Of a stretch of 64,000 nucleotides of DNA, positions 35,499 to 46,925 are shown piece by piece. Each line of letters opens with the position of its first letter. The stretch's first letter is position 1. Source of the DNA: Holtermannia corniformis (Eukaryota; Basidiomycota; Tremellomycetes; Holtermanniales); contig BCIJ01000006.1 of NCBI GenBank assembly GCA_001599935.1, forward strand, positions 343,373-407,372. The letters are read 5' to 3'. The position numbers and the translations under genes were made by a program. A model generated the notes under the pieces. The model did no database searches. It worked only from the letters and a program-made list of their open reading frames with translations, and had not been told where the DNA came from.

Positions 35499-36728
35499 CT
35501 ACTTGCGGTAGATGCGCGGCAAGAGCCAACCCGGGTGTGCAATGTTCAGAGCGTACATTGCGAGCACCTAAGCCGTCAGCGCCGACCTCGGATCCAGCGA
35601 ACGACCCACGACCATGAGCCCGTCCAGGCAGTTGAACAGCGTCTGATTCCGAACGAGCGCTCCCGTCCAGCCATCGAGCAGCTCGACCGCACGAAAGATG
35701 CTCCGGATAAAGATGACGAGCGTGGCAAAGCACAGAGCCCAGAGCTGGATGGCCACCTTGCGCTTGCTGTACGACGGCTGCGCGGCTTCCGGCCCCTTTT
35801 CAACCACGGCGGCATCGGTCGATTCGGAACCTGTGCGTGCGGCTGCGCGGGGCGGGCTCGACCGGTGGCGGCCCCAGCACTTGGCCCACGCAAACGGTGA
35901 CAGCTGGTAGACAGGCTTCTTGTACGCCATGTGGTAGACGAAATCGACGAGGAGGACAGTGTAAAGGACCATGATGACGACTTGGATCATGATTCTGTGC
36001 GGTCAGTAGAGACTACGAGCAGCGCCAACGCACCCGCCAACCATAATCTTGGCCCCGTTCTCGGCGCCCTCGTACGTCGTGGCCGAGGCCGCCGTGCCAC
36101 CGCCAGCAGCTTGGATGCAGAGCGAGATCAAGTCGCCCGTGACAAAGACGATCGAGTACGTCTTGTAGTGGAAGCGAGAGTACTGCTGGCCGCGAAGTCG
36201 GATGATCCTGATCGCTCAGCTTGGTCTGACCGTGAAAACTCACAGGCCAAGGGTCCAGTAGAGCCCCGCGGCGAAGAAAGCAGGCGCAAAGATCAGCGTG
36301 GCAATCTGGATCATCTGCCGGTTAGCTCTGCGCGGCGTGCAGTAACGTACAAAAGCATTGTCCGCAGCAGAGTACTGCCCACCCTCGGTCGGGTCCCAAG
36401 TGTACGATTGGTTCATCCAGATCCGACCTGCCCAGCCGAGGAGCTCCGCTGTGCGTCGTTAGGCCTGCTGCACCCGCTCTGCTGACTCACCCACGCCGCA
36501 GAGCGTAAACGTGCCCAGTGCCCACCACACGCGCGTATAGACCGCTTGGCCGATATGGGCTAGAGTACTAACGGCAAACAGGGCGAAGAACAGGATCCCA
36601 ACCCAGAGCGAAACCTCGTAGCCGGGGTTGCTGTACTCGACTCGACCGGTCGCAAAGTTGTTCGATCCCACATCGTAGTTGCATCGAGCGTCGTAAACGG
36701 CCGGGTCGCAAGTGTAGTCGTAGGACAT
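35499..36728 (-). CDS. RTA1-like seven-helix membrane protein
   Basis: This is a member of the RTA1/RTM1/RSB1 family, fungal seven-helix proteins linked to sphingoid-base export and resistance to toxic compounds. The start at 36728 gives MSYDYTCDPAVYDARCNYDV, an extracellular N-terminus with cysteines. Helices follow: YEVSLWVGILFFALFAVSTL, RVWWALGTFTLCGVGE, IQIATLIFAPAFFAAGLYWT, YKTYSIVFVTGDLISLCIQA with AAGGGTAASA (the family's D..S...QA.GGG motif), MIQVVIMVLYTVLLVDFVYH and KVAIQLWALCFATLVIFIRS with IFRAVELLDG. The last intron (GTCGTG donor inside LMV) joins LDGLM to VLAMYALNIAHPGWLLPRIY, as expected for helix 7. Five short introns in all. It appears intact. Confidence 0.88.
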
Positions 36729-37263
36729 GTCAAGTGTCCAACTCGAACACCCGCTCGTCCACCTTTATCACTGATCAGCTCGGGCACCGGTCGAGGACAT
36801 GACAAGGCTTAATGCCAGGCACGATAGGCTCCGCTTGCCACTTTCGGGTCGCTTGCGGTCTTGCATGCCCGCATTTCACCACCGCCGCATCGGCCGATCG
36901 CGCGGGCTCATGTCTGTACGGCGCGCGATCGATCGTGCGGGGCACGCAGTGCCGCGTCGACCTGATTGCCGATCGAGTCGTATCTGTATGCATCCTTCGC
37001 TGCGTAGACGTTCGGCGGTGGCAAAGTGGCGGCGCCGTCACGTGATGCAATCCGCATCGTGACATCCGTATCTGTTGGCCGTCGCACCGCGGTATTCGGC
37101 TGTTGTCGCTCCACTGAGATGAGAGCTCATGGTAGGACTGATAAGGTGAGCAAGAGGCGTATGGCTGCAAGCTTCCGTGGCAGTAAACGCCCGACTCGCC
37201 GCTGAGTCACGAAAGTGGCACTTTGCCCCTGCCACCAGTTCAAGACTGGAAGGGGGAAACAGC
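36729..37263. other. intergenic, no gene seen
   Basis: This region upstream of the RTA1-like gene has only short Arg/His-rich frames on both strands. It must contain the RTA1-like promoter. No repeat or RNA gene is seen before the tRNA. Confidence 0.5.
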
Positions 37264-37268
37264 AAAAA
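37264..37268 (-). terminator. Pol III T-run terminator of tRNA-Tyr
   Basis: Five Ts on the minus strand begin a few bases after the tRNA 3' end, the usual RNA polymerase III stop. Confidence 0.7.
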
Positions 37269-37271
37269 CAA

Positions 37272-37358
37272 TCTTCTCAGTCAGATTCGAACTAACGGCC
37301 TCAGGATATGCTTGTTAACCATTACAGTCCCACGCTCTACCAACTGAGCTATAAGAAG
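37272..37358 (-). tRNA. tRNA-Tyr (GTA anticodon) with intron
   Basis: The minus strand folds as a tRNA of 73 nt plus a 14-nt intron. The acceptor stem CTTCTTA pairs with TGAGAAG with one G-T wobble, and the discriminator is A. The D arm is GCTC-AGTTGGTA-GAGC, the anticodon arm TGGGA-CT-GTA-A...A-TCCTG, and the T arm GTTAG-TTCGAAT-CTGAC. The intron TGGTTAACAAGCAT sits one base 3' of the anticodon (37/38), the canonical place. C1-G72 with A73 are the eukaryotic tyrosine identity elements. An A/T-rich TATA-like stretch lies just upstream. Confidence 0.93.
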
Positions 37359-38001
37359 ATTTATAGCTATAAATGAAAAAACTAAAGCTATATTACAATG
37401 TCACCGGCGTTGATGTTGATCTCAGCGTTTTATCGGCTGTTTCCCGCAATTCTCATCGATTCGCCTTGATGTCGCTGACTGCCGCTCATCGGGGCTCGGG
37501 GCTCGGTCCTCGTTGCGCAGTCATACTTGCACTTTCTCACATGGGACTCGGATGGTCCTCTCATCGGTCAGTCTCGTCCAACGCGCCGGCATCATCTGAG
37601 GCTGGTGGAGGTGGGTACTGAGGGCTCTGCTGCAACGGTGTCTTATTGATAGCAAATGTCTTGAGCTATATTGGTGAATGAATCAGGCAGAAGAGGGCAG
37701 GTCAGCGCTTCACCGCTCAGCTGCGTGTGAGGGGTGTCAAGGCTTGACGTGTTCAGAGTGTGGAGAAGTCAGACGGTTAAGTGCCAGTGTAAGGTCGTCT
37801 TCCTAGCCAGAGGGCGCGTCTCAAAGCTACGCCAGCCTGCATTGTACGACTACCTGTGCACTACTGGCTTGAGGATATTACCCATGCAATCTCTTGCGCA
37901 TACAGGCTGTTGCGTGATTGACATGACTGACTCGTGTCAAGCTGTCATCCTACCGCCGGGTTCTGATCTAGTAGCATTCCGTCCGACTCTATAAACCTAG
38001 C
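37359..38001. other. intergenic, no gene seen
   Basis: The stretch between the tRNA and the LYS2 stop codon holds one 86-codon plus-strand frame (37734-37994) with several cysteines but no domain or promoter support. I do not call it. Confidence 0.45.
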
Positions 38002-41000
38002 TCACTTCCCCGCCGTCGTCCGCCCAATCGCCCTCGCGTCACCCTGCAGCTCCGGTAGCGCCTTGGCTCCCTTCACGCCCGCTGGCGGTGCATCCAAAAA
38101 TCCCGCCTTGACAAGCCAAGCAAGGTAGCGGCCCATTTCGGCGTCGCCAACGCTCGAGTTTACCTTCTCGCCACCCGCGACGGCCAACGCTTGCGCGTTC
38201 GTGTCGTCCAAATCCGCCGACTTGGTGCTGGTCGGCAGGTCGTCGAGGACAAAGTGGAGGAGCGGGAACAGGGCATTGTCTTGGACCTCGAGTACGTGCT
38301 GCTCGAGCTTGCGGCGCCAGACGAGGTAGTCGCACCGCTCGACGGGGTAGCCGTACGTTGACAGCGACGAGAGGAGCTCGTTGAACCGGATCAAGGGTCT
38401 AGCGGTGACGTGGGCGACGTTGAACGCAGACGCGGGCGAGGTCGAGAGCGCCGAAAGCGACGTGAGCAGGGCAACGTGGTCGACGGGGACCATGTTGATC
38501 GTGTTGTTGATGTCCGGGATGAGACCGAGCTGAAGGCAGCCCTTGACAAGACGCCAGATAAAGTCGTCCGTGTTGGTGACTGCGGTGTCAGCTGGGATCG
38601 CATGCAGCAAGAGACTCACCAGCCGTTTGGGAATCACCAACGACGTAGCCCGGGCGCACGATCCAGCCCGACAACCCGCGCTTGCCAGCCTCCATGACGA
38701 GCTTTTCGGCCACCCACTTGCTTTGGCCGTAGCCCGTGCCAAGGCCGGTACGCGAGCCCTCGAGGTCGTCGCTCTCGAGCAGACCACGGCCCCCAGCCTG
38801 GATCGACTCGTCCGACACGCGCACAAAGTGTTCCGTGTCCAGGACCGACGTCGAAGACACGAGCGAGAACAGTTTGGTGTGGTGTGTCGCGCACAGGTCG
38901 AGTGCTGTGATGGTCGAGACGACGTTGGCCGCTCGGAGCTTGGCGTACGGGTAGACCCAGTGGACCTGGAATGTCAGCTCATGGCCGTGTTTAGTGTACC
39001 CACCATAGCCCCATTGTGAAGCACGGCATCCGCCTCTTCGGCAACCCGAGTCCACGTCGCCTCGTCCAAACCAAACTTGTCTTCCGCAAGATCACCCGTC
39101 ACCACCTCGACCCTGCCGCTCTGGACCCAGTCCTCGTCCCATACGTTGCGACCCTGTGAGCCCTCGCGAAGGCGCGCCAAACCCTGCTCGACACTGTTGC
39201 CGCGAACAAGGCAGATGACCTTTTTAACGCGCCGCGTACGGAGCGCCAACAGGTCACGCAAGACGAAAGCGCCGAGGAAGCCAGTCGCGCCCGTGAGGAA
39301 GACGGTGAGTGGCTTTGTTGCAAAGTCGGATGGCAGAGCGTCAAACTTTGCTGGCAAACTCGGCCCGAGCTCGGCCACGTCCTTGGCGTAGTCGACCTCG
39401 GCGGGCGCACTGCCCGGTGCAGTCACATTGCCCGTCTCCGCATTCGCCGCCAACCCGAGATCAGCGTTGCGCAAGACTTCCACCTCGGCCGCCTGAGCCG
39501 CGATCGACGGCTTGTCAAACACTAGCCCCAACGGCGCGTTGACGACAAACGCTTTACGGATCTCGAAAATGAGCCGGGTCGCGAGGATCGAGTGACCGCC
39601 CATGTCGAAAAAGTTGTCGTCGAGCGCGAGCTCGGCGGGCGCCGACGGCAACAGGCGTAGCCAAATGTCGTGGATCGTCTTTTGCGTGGGCGTAAACTTG
39701 TCGCTGCTGGACGATGCTGCTCGCACGGCGATCGAGGTGTCGGGAAACGGCAGCGCCGGCTTGTCGACCTTGCCGTTGGGGTTCAGAGGCAAGCGGGACA
39801 GTGGAAAGTAGACTGGCAATCAGCAACGCCCACGGTTTCAATCTACACACCCGTCGGCACACTGTAGCTAGGCAGCTTCTTCTTCAAGTGCTCGCGGATC
39901 TCGCGAATCAACCGGCGGTACTTGCGCACGCCGCGCTGAATCTCCGTCTTCAAGTCGTCCTTTTCAGCCTCGGCATCGCCGTCCGTCGCCGAGGCCAAGC
40001 CATCGAGCTCATCACCCGCCACCGGGACAAAGTACGACACGAGCACCTTTTCCTCGTTCTTGTCTCGCCTCACGAGGGTGACGTTTTCCTGAACGAGCGG
40101 GTGACGACTGAGATGAGTGTCAATCTCACCGAGCTCGATCCGGAAGCCGCGGATCTTGATCTGGTCGTCGGCGCGGCCGGTGCATTCGACGGTGCCGTCG
40201 GGCAGGTAGCGACCGAGGTCACCGGTCCGGTACATGCGATCACGGATTCCGTGCCAGTACTTTGACGCTGGCGTCGGCGCCGAGCCGTCTGCAGGGTGCA
40301 ACAGCGTATCGGCGCGGTCGACGCCCTCGGCAAACCAGTTGGTCACAAACTTTTCCTTGGTCGCTTCGGGATCGAGGTAGCCCTCTGCCAACCCTCCGCT
40401 GCGGACGTAGAGCTCGCCAACCTCGCCGATGGCACACGGCACATTGCGGTCGGTCCGGTTGACGACGAGGAGCTGAACATCAATCATGCCCTGGCCGGCT
40501 GGCATGATATCCTTTTGAGTCGCGAGGAACGTCGAGTCGGCGTTGACGGACGGGATGGGAAAGTAGGATACCGCGCGCTGGGTCTCGGTCGTGCCGTACA
40601 TGTTGATAATGTTGACGTTCTTGGCGAGGTGCTGCAGCCGGTGACAGTCGCGCTTGGTGAGGACGTCGCCGACGAAAAAGGCGTTGCGCAGGCTTGGGAT
40701 CTGGCGGGTCGCTTGGGCAGACAGCAGCTGACCCATCGCTGTCATGGTCAGCATGGCGCGACCGTGGCAAGCGACATACCCGGCGTCAAGTGGGTCACCG
40801 TAACCTCGCTATCAGCCATCCACTCTGCCAGACGCCCAGGCGTGCCGATGTCATCCGCCGTCGGCACATGCAGTTCCGCACCGAGGAACAGCGGGGTGAA
40901 CACTGGTCGTCAGCTCATGTCCTAGACTCGCCGACTCACTGTCACGCTGGATCGGGTCATGGGCGATGCCACTCAGCATTGTGAACTTTTCGTCCTGCGT

Positions 41001-42607
41001 CAGGCCAAAGCGCGTGCTCATCCATGGGAAAAAGTGTGTGAGCGAGTAGTGCCGGCCTTTGACGCCCTTTGGGATCCCGGTGGAGCCCGAGGTGAAGCTG
41101 AGGGTTGCGTGGCTGTCGGGGCCGAGTTGAACGCCGACGGGCGTCTGCGAGAGGGACTGGTATGGGGCGAGAATGTCGTCCAAGCCGGGAGCTGTGCCGG
41201 TGATGGCGCCGGTTTCGCGCGAGAGGGTGATCGCGGGTACTTGGAGGCGTAGGGAGAGGTTGTCGGCAATGTAGGATGACACGGTCGGGTGCAGTACGCC
41301 GGCCGAGGAGATGACGAGGAGCGCTCGGGGGCTCGAGACGGAGAGGTAGACGGTCTGGCGCGATGGCGGGTACGCCGGGTCTGTCTTGTCAGTCACGCCC
41401 AAGCAGCCTATACTGACCAATGACGGAAAAGACGCCACCAGCCTTCAAGACGCCCATGACACAGACGACGAGCTCGACACTGCGCGCAGCATACACCATG
41501 ACGACCTCGCCGCGGTCCAAGCCGTTCTTGACGAGCGCGTGGGCAAGGACGTTGCTGGCCTCGTCAATCTGACGGTAGGTAAACGTCTTTCTGAGCCGGC
41601 TCGGGCCGTCGAGCACGTTTTGGCCGTGCTCGAGCACACTCTCGACGACACAGGCGCGGTCCGGGTGTGCCCTGGCGTTTGCGCTAAAGATGTCTGGGAT
41701 CGCACCCTTGAATCCGCACCAGTCGAGGTCGGCTTTGGGGTCTGGGAGTACGCTGGCGTGCGCCTCGGTTCGGAGCGGCAAGACGCCGAGCGCCGTCGTC
41801 GTAGGCGCCGTAGACGCCACCTCGAGCAGCTGCGTGAGCGACGCGAGGAGTGAGTGGATGCGAGCGGATGAAAACAGGAGCGAGTTGTACGACAACCTGA
41901 GCTGGAGCTGGTGCGCTGCGCGTGTTGATGTCGACGAGGCAGGGGTTGTAGCCAGCAGGAACAATGTGAGATCAGTGTGCAAGCTCGTCGACGCATGGCT
42001 CGTGGCTGCCGCCTGGGTCGAGTCGAAGAAGCGGACGCGGAAGAGCGGGCCCTCGGGCTTGATGTGGTCGAGCAGGGCGTCCATCGGCACGGCATCCTTC
42101 TCTGCCTCTTTCTCCTTTTCGATGACTTGGGTGAGGATGTCGAGAAACGTGTGTTCCGGTGCGAGGTCGAGCAGCAGCAAGAGTGGGAGCGAGGGCGAGT
42201 CGGACACGGACGTGCAGATGACGAGCGAGGGGTCGGGCGTGAACCGGTGGAGGACGATGGCAAACGCGGCGAGCAGGATGTGGAACGGTGTAGGGAGCGC
42301 CGAGGAAGGGTTGACGGACGAGTAGGCGAGCGTGAGCCGGAGCAGAGCATTGGCCGTCGATGGCGGCAGGTCGACGCTCTGGATCGACTCGACGAGCTTT
42401 GCCGGTGCTGCACTGTTAGCTCTTGACGACCTGGTGAGCTTGTGCGTGTACGAGCTGTTTACAGACTACGAGCAGCTCACACCCCTGCCAGGTCGACTCA
42501 CTCGGTCTAGGGTAGTCGGTCGGGAGGGCCAAGCTGGGCAGAGTGCTGAACCGGTGCGACCATCGCTCCAGGCGTTGCTGCACGTCGTCTGCCTGTACTC
42601 GTACCAT
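38002..42607 (-). CDS. LYS2: alpha-aminoadipate reductase LYS2
   Basis: Lys2 is an NRPS-like enzyme of the fungal lysine pathway that adenylates alpha-aminoadipate, loads it on a phosphopantetheine arm (added by Lys5) and reduces it to the semialdehyde with NADPH. The start at 42607 ([20 protein letters not shown]) leads into a condensation-like N-terminal region. The adenylation core motifs are [61 protein letters not shown] and [15 protein letters not shown]. The carrier site is [18 protein letters not shown], with the modified Ser. The reductase domain has the NADP loop [19 protein letters not shown] and the Tyr-Lys pair in [14 protein letters not shown]. About 1,400 residues, the normal size. 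TAM41 ends 130 bp upstream on the same strand. Confidence 0.95.
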
Positions 42608-42737
42608 GCTGTGCTCGTGCCGTGGACAACTCGAGCTCTCAACATTGTCGACTCGAGGTCGGACGGAAATCTCGATTGATACACTGAGCGGGGTTTGGCA
42701 CCCCTCTTCTCTTGGACACGGACAAGGACGATACATG

Positions 42738-44167
42738 TCACCGCCTGCGGCCTTGGAACCACTTTGCGACCTTTGCCAGGCTGTAGCGCACACTCTTGCC
42801 CAGGCCGGCGGTGAAAAGACCCTTGAGGCTCTGCGTCAGTGCCGGGCGAGCGACTATGCGGCGCAGTTCTGTCGGACCGTCAGCCGTGTTCAGTGCTAGA
42901 GCACCCACCCTTGTCCAGTCGCTCGCCGAGTCCTGGCTCTTGCGCAACCCGCGTCCAAAAGGCCTTTTCCTCGACCGTACCGTCCTTGCGCGACTGCAGC
43001 AGCCGCCCCGCTACCGTCGGCTCGCGAACATACTTGGCCGCCTCGGCGGCCGAGATGACAGTGACGCGGTACTGCTGCGCGTACTGCGTCTCGATCCCGA
43101 GCTTGAGGTTGCGCGGCAGCTTGGCTAGCAGGCCAGCGCGGTGCTCGGCCGTGTCGGGTTGCTAGTTGCACGCGTCATTGGCCATCGTCTAGGCCACTCT
43201 CGACACACCTCGTAGCTGCCGTCGGGTCGCGTCTTGACTCCCAACCCCGCGACCAAGCGACTATACAGCGTTTCAAAGCGCGCACGCTGGCCGGCCACAA
43301 TGTTCTTGACCTTTTGTGGGTTCTCGCCGCCCGGCAGGGACATGCGCGGATCGCCCGTATAGCTAATGCTTGCAATCTGCTCATACAGCTCGTCGGCCGT
43401 AAACGTCAATGGCAGCGAGAGCAGCGAGTAGCGCAGTGCAGAGTACAGGTTGGCTTGCGATGCGAGCAGCACGCGCGGGCTCGTACGGATAATGTGCACC
43501 TGGCGAGCTCAGTCGAGCGCCATCACCCAGCGACGTACCGGTTTGTGCATGCGCCCACTGACGTAGAGCGTGTTCCAGTCGAGCAAGTCGGAACACAGCG
43601 CGTCGATCGAGATGACACCGTACTTGATGCGCTGCCTAGGTCAGGACCGTGCCATGTCCCGCTCGAGGCCACCGACCTGACCGCCCATCTCCACGTCGGC
43701 CACATACCACACGCCAGCGCCTGTCCGGTCCTGGATCCACGCAATCACGTCCGACCCGAGCCAACGCGCATAGAACGGGTAGTGCGACGGGTTCTGGTTC
43801 ACATTGATCGAGTGAAAGTGCGACGTATGCGAGGTTGCTATCAGGATGTCGAGCAGCGGCTTGGGCGTCTACCACCGGCATCAGCTTGCGTCGGTTCACA
43901 CGCACGGCTCACATTGTTGCCATAGCCTTTCTGCTGCATGACCCCGCTCCCGTACGCGATGGCATACCTGATGGGCGCTTTGAACTCGCGCGCAATGGCT
44001 TCGAGACGCTCTGTCGCTTGCTCAGACTCGCTGGGGGGAGCGAGAGAGCTATGGCGTTGGCTCTGGGGGAGCCTGTAGAAACGCCGAGTGGGGAGAGCGG
44101 TCAGTGGCCATGCTGGTGTGCGTGAGATGGATGGGGAAGAGGTGCAGTGCTGCAACCGGGTCATCAC
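42738..44167 (-). CDS. TAM41: mitochondrial CDP-diacylglycerol synthase TAM41
   Basis: Tam41 makes CDP-diacylglycerol at the matrix face of the inner mitochondrial membrane, the first step toward cardiolipin. The N-terminus (from 44167, two adjacent ATGs) is Arg/Ser/Pro-rich and fits an import signal. The nucleotidyltransferase core shows [18 protein letters not shown], then after an intron [20 protein letters not shown] with [13 protein letters not shown], the family's D-x-I plus H.HS.N...N..HY block. [14 protein letters not shown] and [20 protein letters not shown] follow, then [12 protein letters not shown]. The last exon ends [20 protein letters not shown] and [16 protein letters not shown], the conserved amphipathic tail. 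It is divergent from the MED1-like gene over 188 bp. Confidence 0.87.
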
Positions 44168-44355
44168 CCTTGAGCAGGAAGCGACGGCCTGTACGACTCG
44201 TCAGCATACAATCGATGCATGAGCTCTACCAACATTGTGCACGTTCATAGCGGGCAGATGGCGCCTGCAAGACTGCTCCTGTCACCCTCGACTTGCAAGT
44301 TTGACGATGCGTCTTGGTCGTCAACAACTTGGCTCGCTCACCGCTGCAAACGACC
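44168..44355. promoter_or_regulatory. shared TAM41/MED1-like promoter region
   Basis: These 188 bp separate the divergent start codons of the minus-strand TAM41 gene and the plus-strand MED1-like gene. Confidence 0.4.
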
Positions 44356-46626
44356 ATGTCGAGCTCGACAGCGTCGGCGCCCTCGGTCCTCTCCCACCTG
44401 CACGCCCTACTCACTACGCTCCGACAGCACACTCCGCTACCCTACGCTCCATTCCTGCACCCGTACGCGCCCTCGGCCAAAGGCAAAGCCAAAGAGACGG
44501 ATGGACGGCAAGACGTGTCGAGGCTGTTTCGCGAGCTCCGTGATGGCCTCGAGGGTGTTCGAGTCGTTCTCGGAGGCGATCAAGGTCTCCAGGTCGTACC
44601 GCAGACGCCCGTCGGTGCCGATGGCGATCGTGAGCGCGAGAGGATGAGGCTAGCCAGAGTCATGAAGGAGCTGTCGGTTGCTCTCGACCTCTTTGCGTTT
44701 CCAAGCTGATCGCACGCAGAGCTACACACCAAGCTGCTCTCCTGCCTCTGCTCTCAAACCTCTCAAACCTCCCAACGTCGCTGTCCACACCTCTGATCCC
44801 ACTCGTCTCACCCGCACAACAGCCGACCGAACGGCTCAAAGCCCTCGCCGAGTCTCTGGGCCTCACCGCCTGGACGGAACCCTCGCAGTTTGGGATGCAA
44901 GCCGACTCGCTCATCATCGCTGGTAAATCCATCGTGATCGACATCGACCTCGAATCCGCCCAGCCCGACGGCGAGACGCCATCAGCCACCAGTTCAAACC
45001 TCGTCGAAGGCTCCATCAGACTGACAAAAGTCAACGTCAGCTATGCGACGGCCGAGGGCGAGACGGTCAAGGCAGACATGGTCCGGTTGATCCTGCAGGC
45101 GAGGATCGAGGCCATACTGGCCGTTTGGAACGCCGAGGCTAATCTGCATCACGGCGGGGAGAGCCGCGAGCTGCGCCTCGAGCGCGCCGTCGTCGCACTG
45201 CGAGAAGAGATCGAGGACGTGATCGTGCTCGATGAGCTCACGGCGGCTGGCATGCAGGACGCGGCGGGCACGACAGCGAGGGATTGGTTTGCCAACGTCG
45301 AGGCTTTGCGGACCGGCTTGGCCTCACTGGCCGAGATCAGCGCTTTGCCAGACTCGCAGTCAGTGCATCAGTGTCTGCAGTCGAATCAGAGTGACAATCC
45401 CCAGGTTCAGTATCCACCTACCCCCCTCGCCATCTGTCCTACCGGCTTTCCACCTCCTACCGCTCGCTATACCCTCACCGCGAATAAAGCTGCAGCCGCG
45501 CGCGACCACATTGTCGCCCTTTGGCCCGACGGGCAATCCTGCCGTCGCAGCGCTCGACAACGACCCCGCTCACGCTGCATGGGAAGCAGGCTGGACACTC
45601 GACCTCGACCTCGGCGTCGTCGTCAACTCTACATTCTTCGCAACCCCTGTGCCAGATCTCGAGCCAGACGGCGTCATGCCGCCGCCGAGCTTTGCCGTGT
45701 TTGGCGATAGCTTTGGCGTCGAGGACTTGATGGTCCGTCCTCTGCCCTCGGCGCTAGGCTGACATGCGACAGTACACTGTTCCTGACAACTTTGTGTCGC
45801 GCATGCCGTTTGGGACGCACAATATGGCGGCCCCGATCACGGCGTTTCCAACCTCGGATGTGGACAATTGCTTCTTGCATCCTACTCGCCGGCGCGCCCA
45901 AGAGTGGAGTCTGAGCAGTAGTAAGAGTGAAGGCTTGGTCGTCGGCCAGTTTGGCGTCACGAGCTGGGATGCCGTCGCAGCGCTTGTGCAGGTCGGTCGG
46001 CTCGTTCTTCACGTCGCGCGCTGATGTCGCGATCAGGCTTTGACACCGCCCGTCCGACTCGAGCGCCTGTTCCGCTCAATCTTTACACGAGATGCGCAAA
46101 GCGCCGGCGCGGCGCACAAAGCTCGTCAACCGGACGACGACTCGCAAGCCAGTGACGAGGAGGATGAGCTGGCTGCTTTCCTGCGCGGTGCGTTGGATCG
46201 CGTCACGCTCTGTCATACTGACGGCGCAAAGACGACGGCCCGGGTTCCCACTTGGCGATCACGGCCGCCATTGCCGACAACAAGCTAGTCTTCTCCTTTC
46301 CACTGCCAGCTGGTTGTACCAGCGAACAGGTCTCGAATATCACCGTTGAGCTAGCGACGGCGTCGGCGGTCCGTCTTGTACGGCCAACAATCAGTCTCCA
46401 ACCTCCCGATGGCGCTCTGCTTGCGAGCCTGAACGAGAGTCTCGCACGCAGCGACGCAGACCTGCTAGCGCCCAGCGCAGTCGTGGACCTCGTAACCACT
46501 CTGTACGACGCAGCGAGTTGGGGCTTGACAGCCGAGCCCGATCCACGACACAGCAAGCGTAAGCGGAGTGACGCAACGTCGGACGCTGCAGAGCAAGGCA
46601 AGAAAGCGCGGTACAGCGACGCCTAG
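44356..46626 (+). CDS. MED1: probable Mediator subunit 1 (MED1-like)
   Basis: This is a probable fungal Med1, a middle-module Mediator subunit. The first exon (MSSSTASAPSVLSHLHALLT) ends in a helix, RLARVMKEL, and splices with a phase-2 intron to ATHQAALLPLLSNLSNLPTS. It continues with RLKALAESLGLTAWTEPS, then MQADSLIIAGKSIVIDIDLE and IRLTKVNVSYATAEGE, matching the Med1 order (GLE.F.E, L.LAGK..VIDIDF, V..VKVS.A...GE). Later exons give a domain ending SWDAVAALVQ joined to ALTPPVRLERLFRSIFTRD, like the family's R.Q...N.L..SCF. The C-terminus is basic (HSKRKRSD, GKKARYSDA). The exon pattern between 45400 and 45550 is uncertain. Divergent enough that I leave room for another identity. Confidence 0.55.
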
Positions 46627-46925
46627 CGTCCTAGTGTCTACACAGCCTGCATCGCATGCATATGTACATTGATGTGAGAAGCTAGGGTACATTGGAACGC
46701 CTCGATTGACTCGGGCGCGTTCACCCCCAGCCGTCTCGTTTGCGCCTCTGTGCGCCTGATCAGGGTGACAGAGGTGCGCGAACGCGGTGCTGGAGGTGCG
46801 GAGAGTCAATCTTGCGTGGTAGAGAAGGGATGGATGGGAGGGTGTAGATGTACGCGAGGATAGACATGGGTGGGGGTATGCACACGGGATGGGAAAGGGA
46901 TGGCAGAGGGAGATCAGATACAGAC

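Noticed and set aside
37734..37994. 86-codon ORF before the LYS2 end
   Set aside because: It has no recognisable domain and no match to the HxH pattern, and it lies in the expected 3' region of LYS2.
41445..42413. 322-codon minus-strand Arg/Ser-rich ORF
   Set aside because: It overlaps LYS2 in another frame and has the composition of a frame shadow in GC-rich coding DNA.
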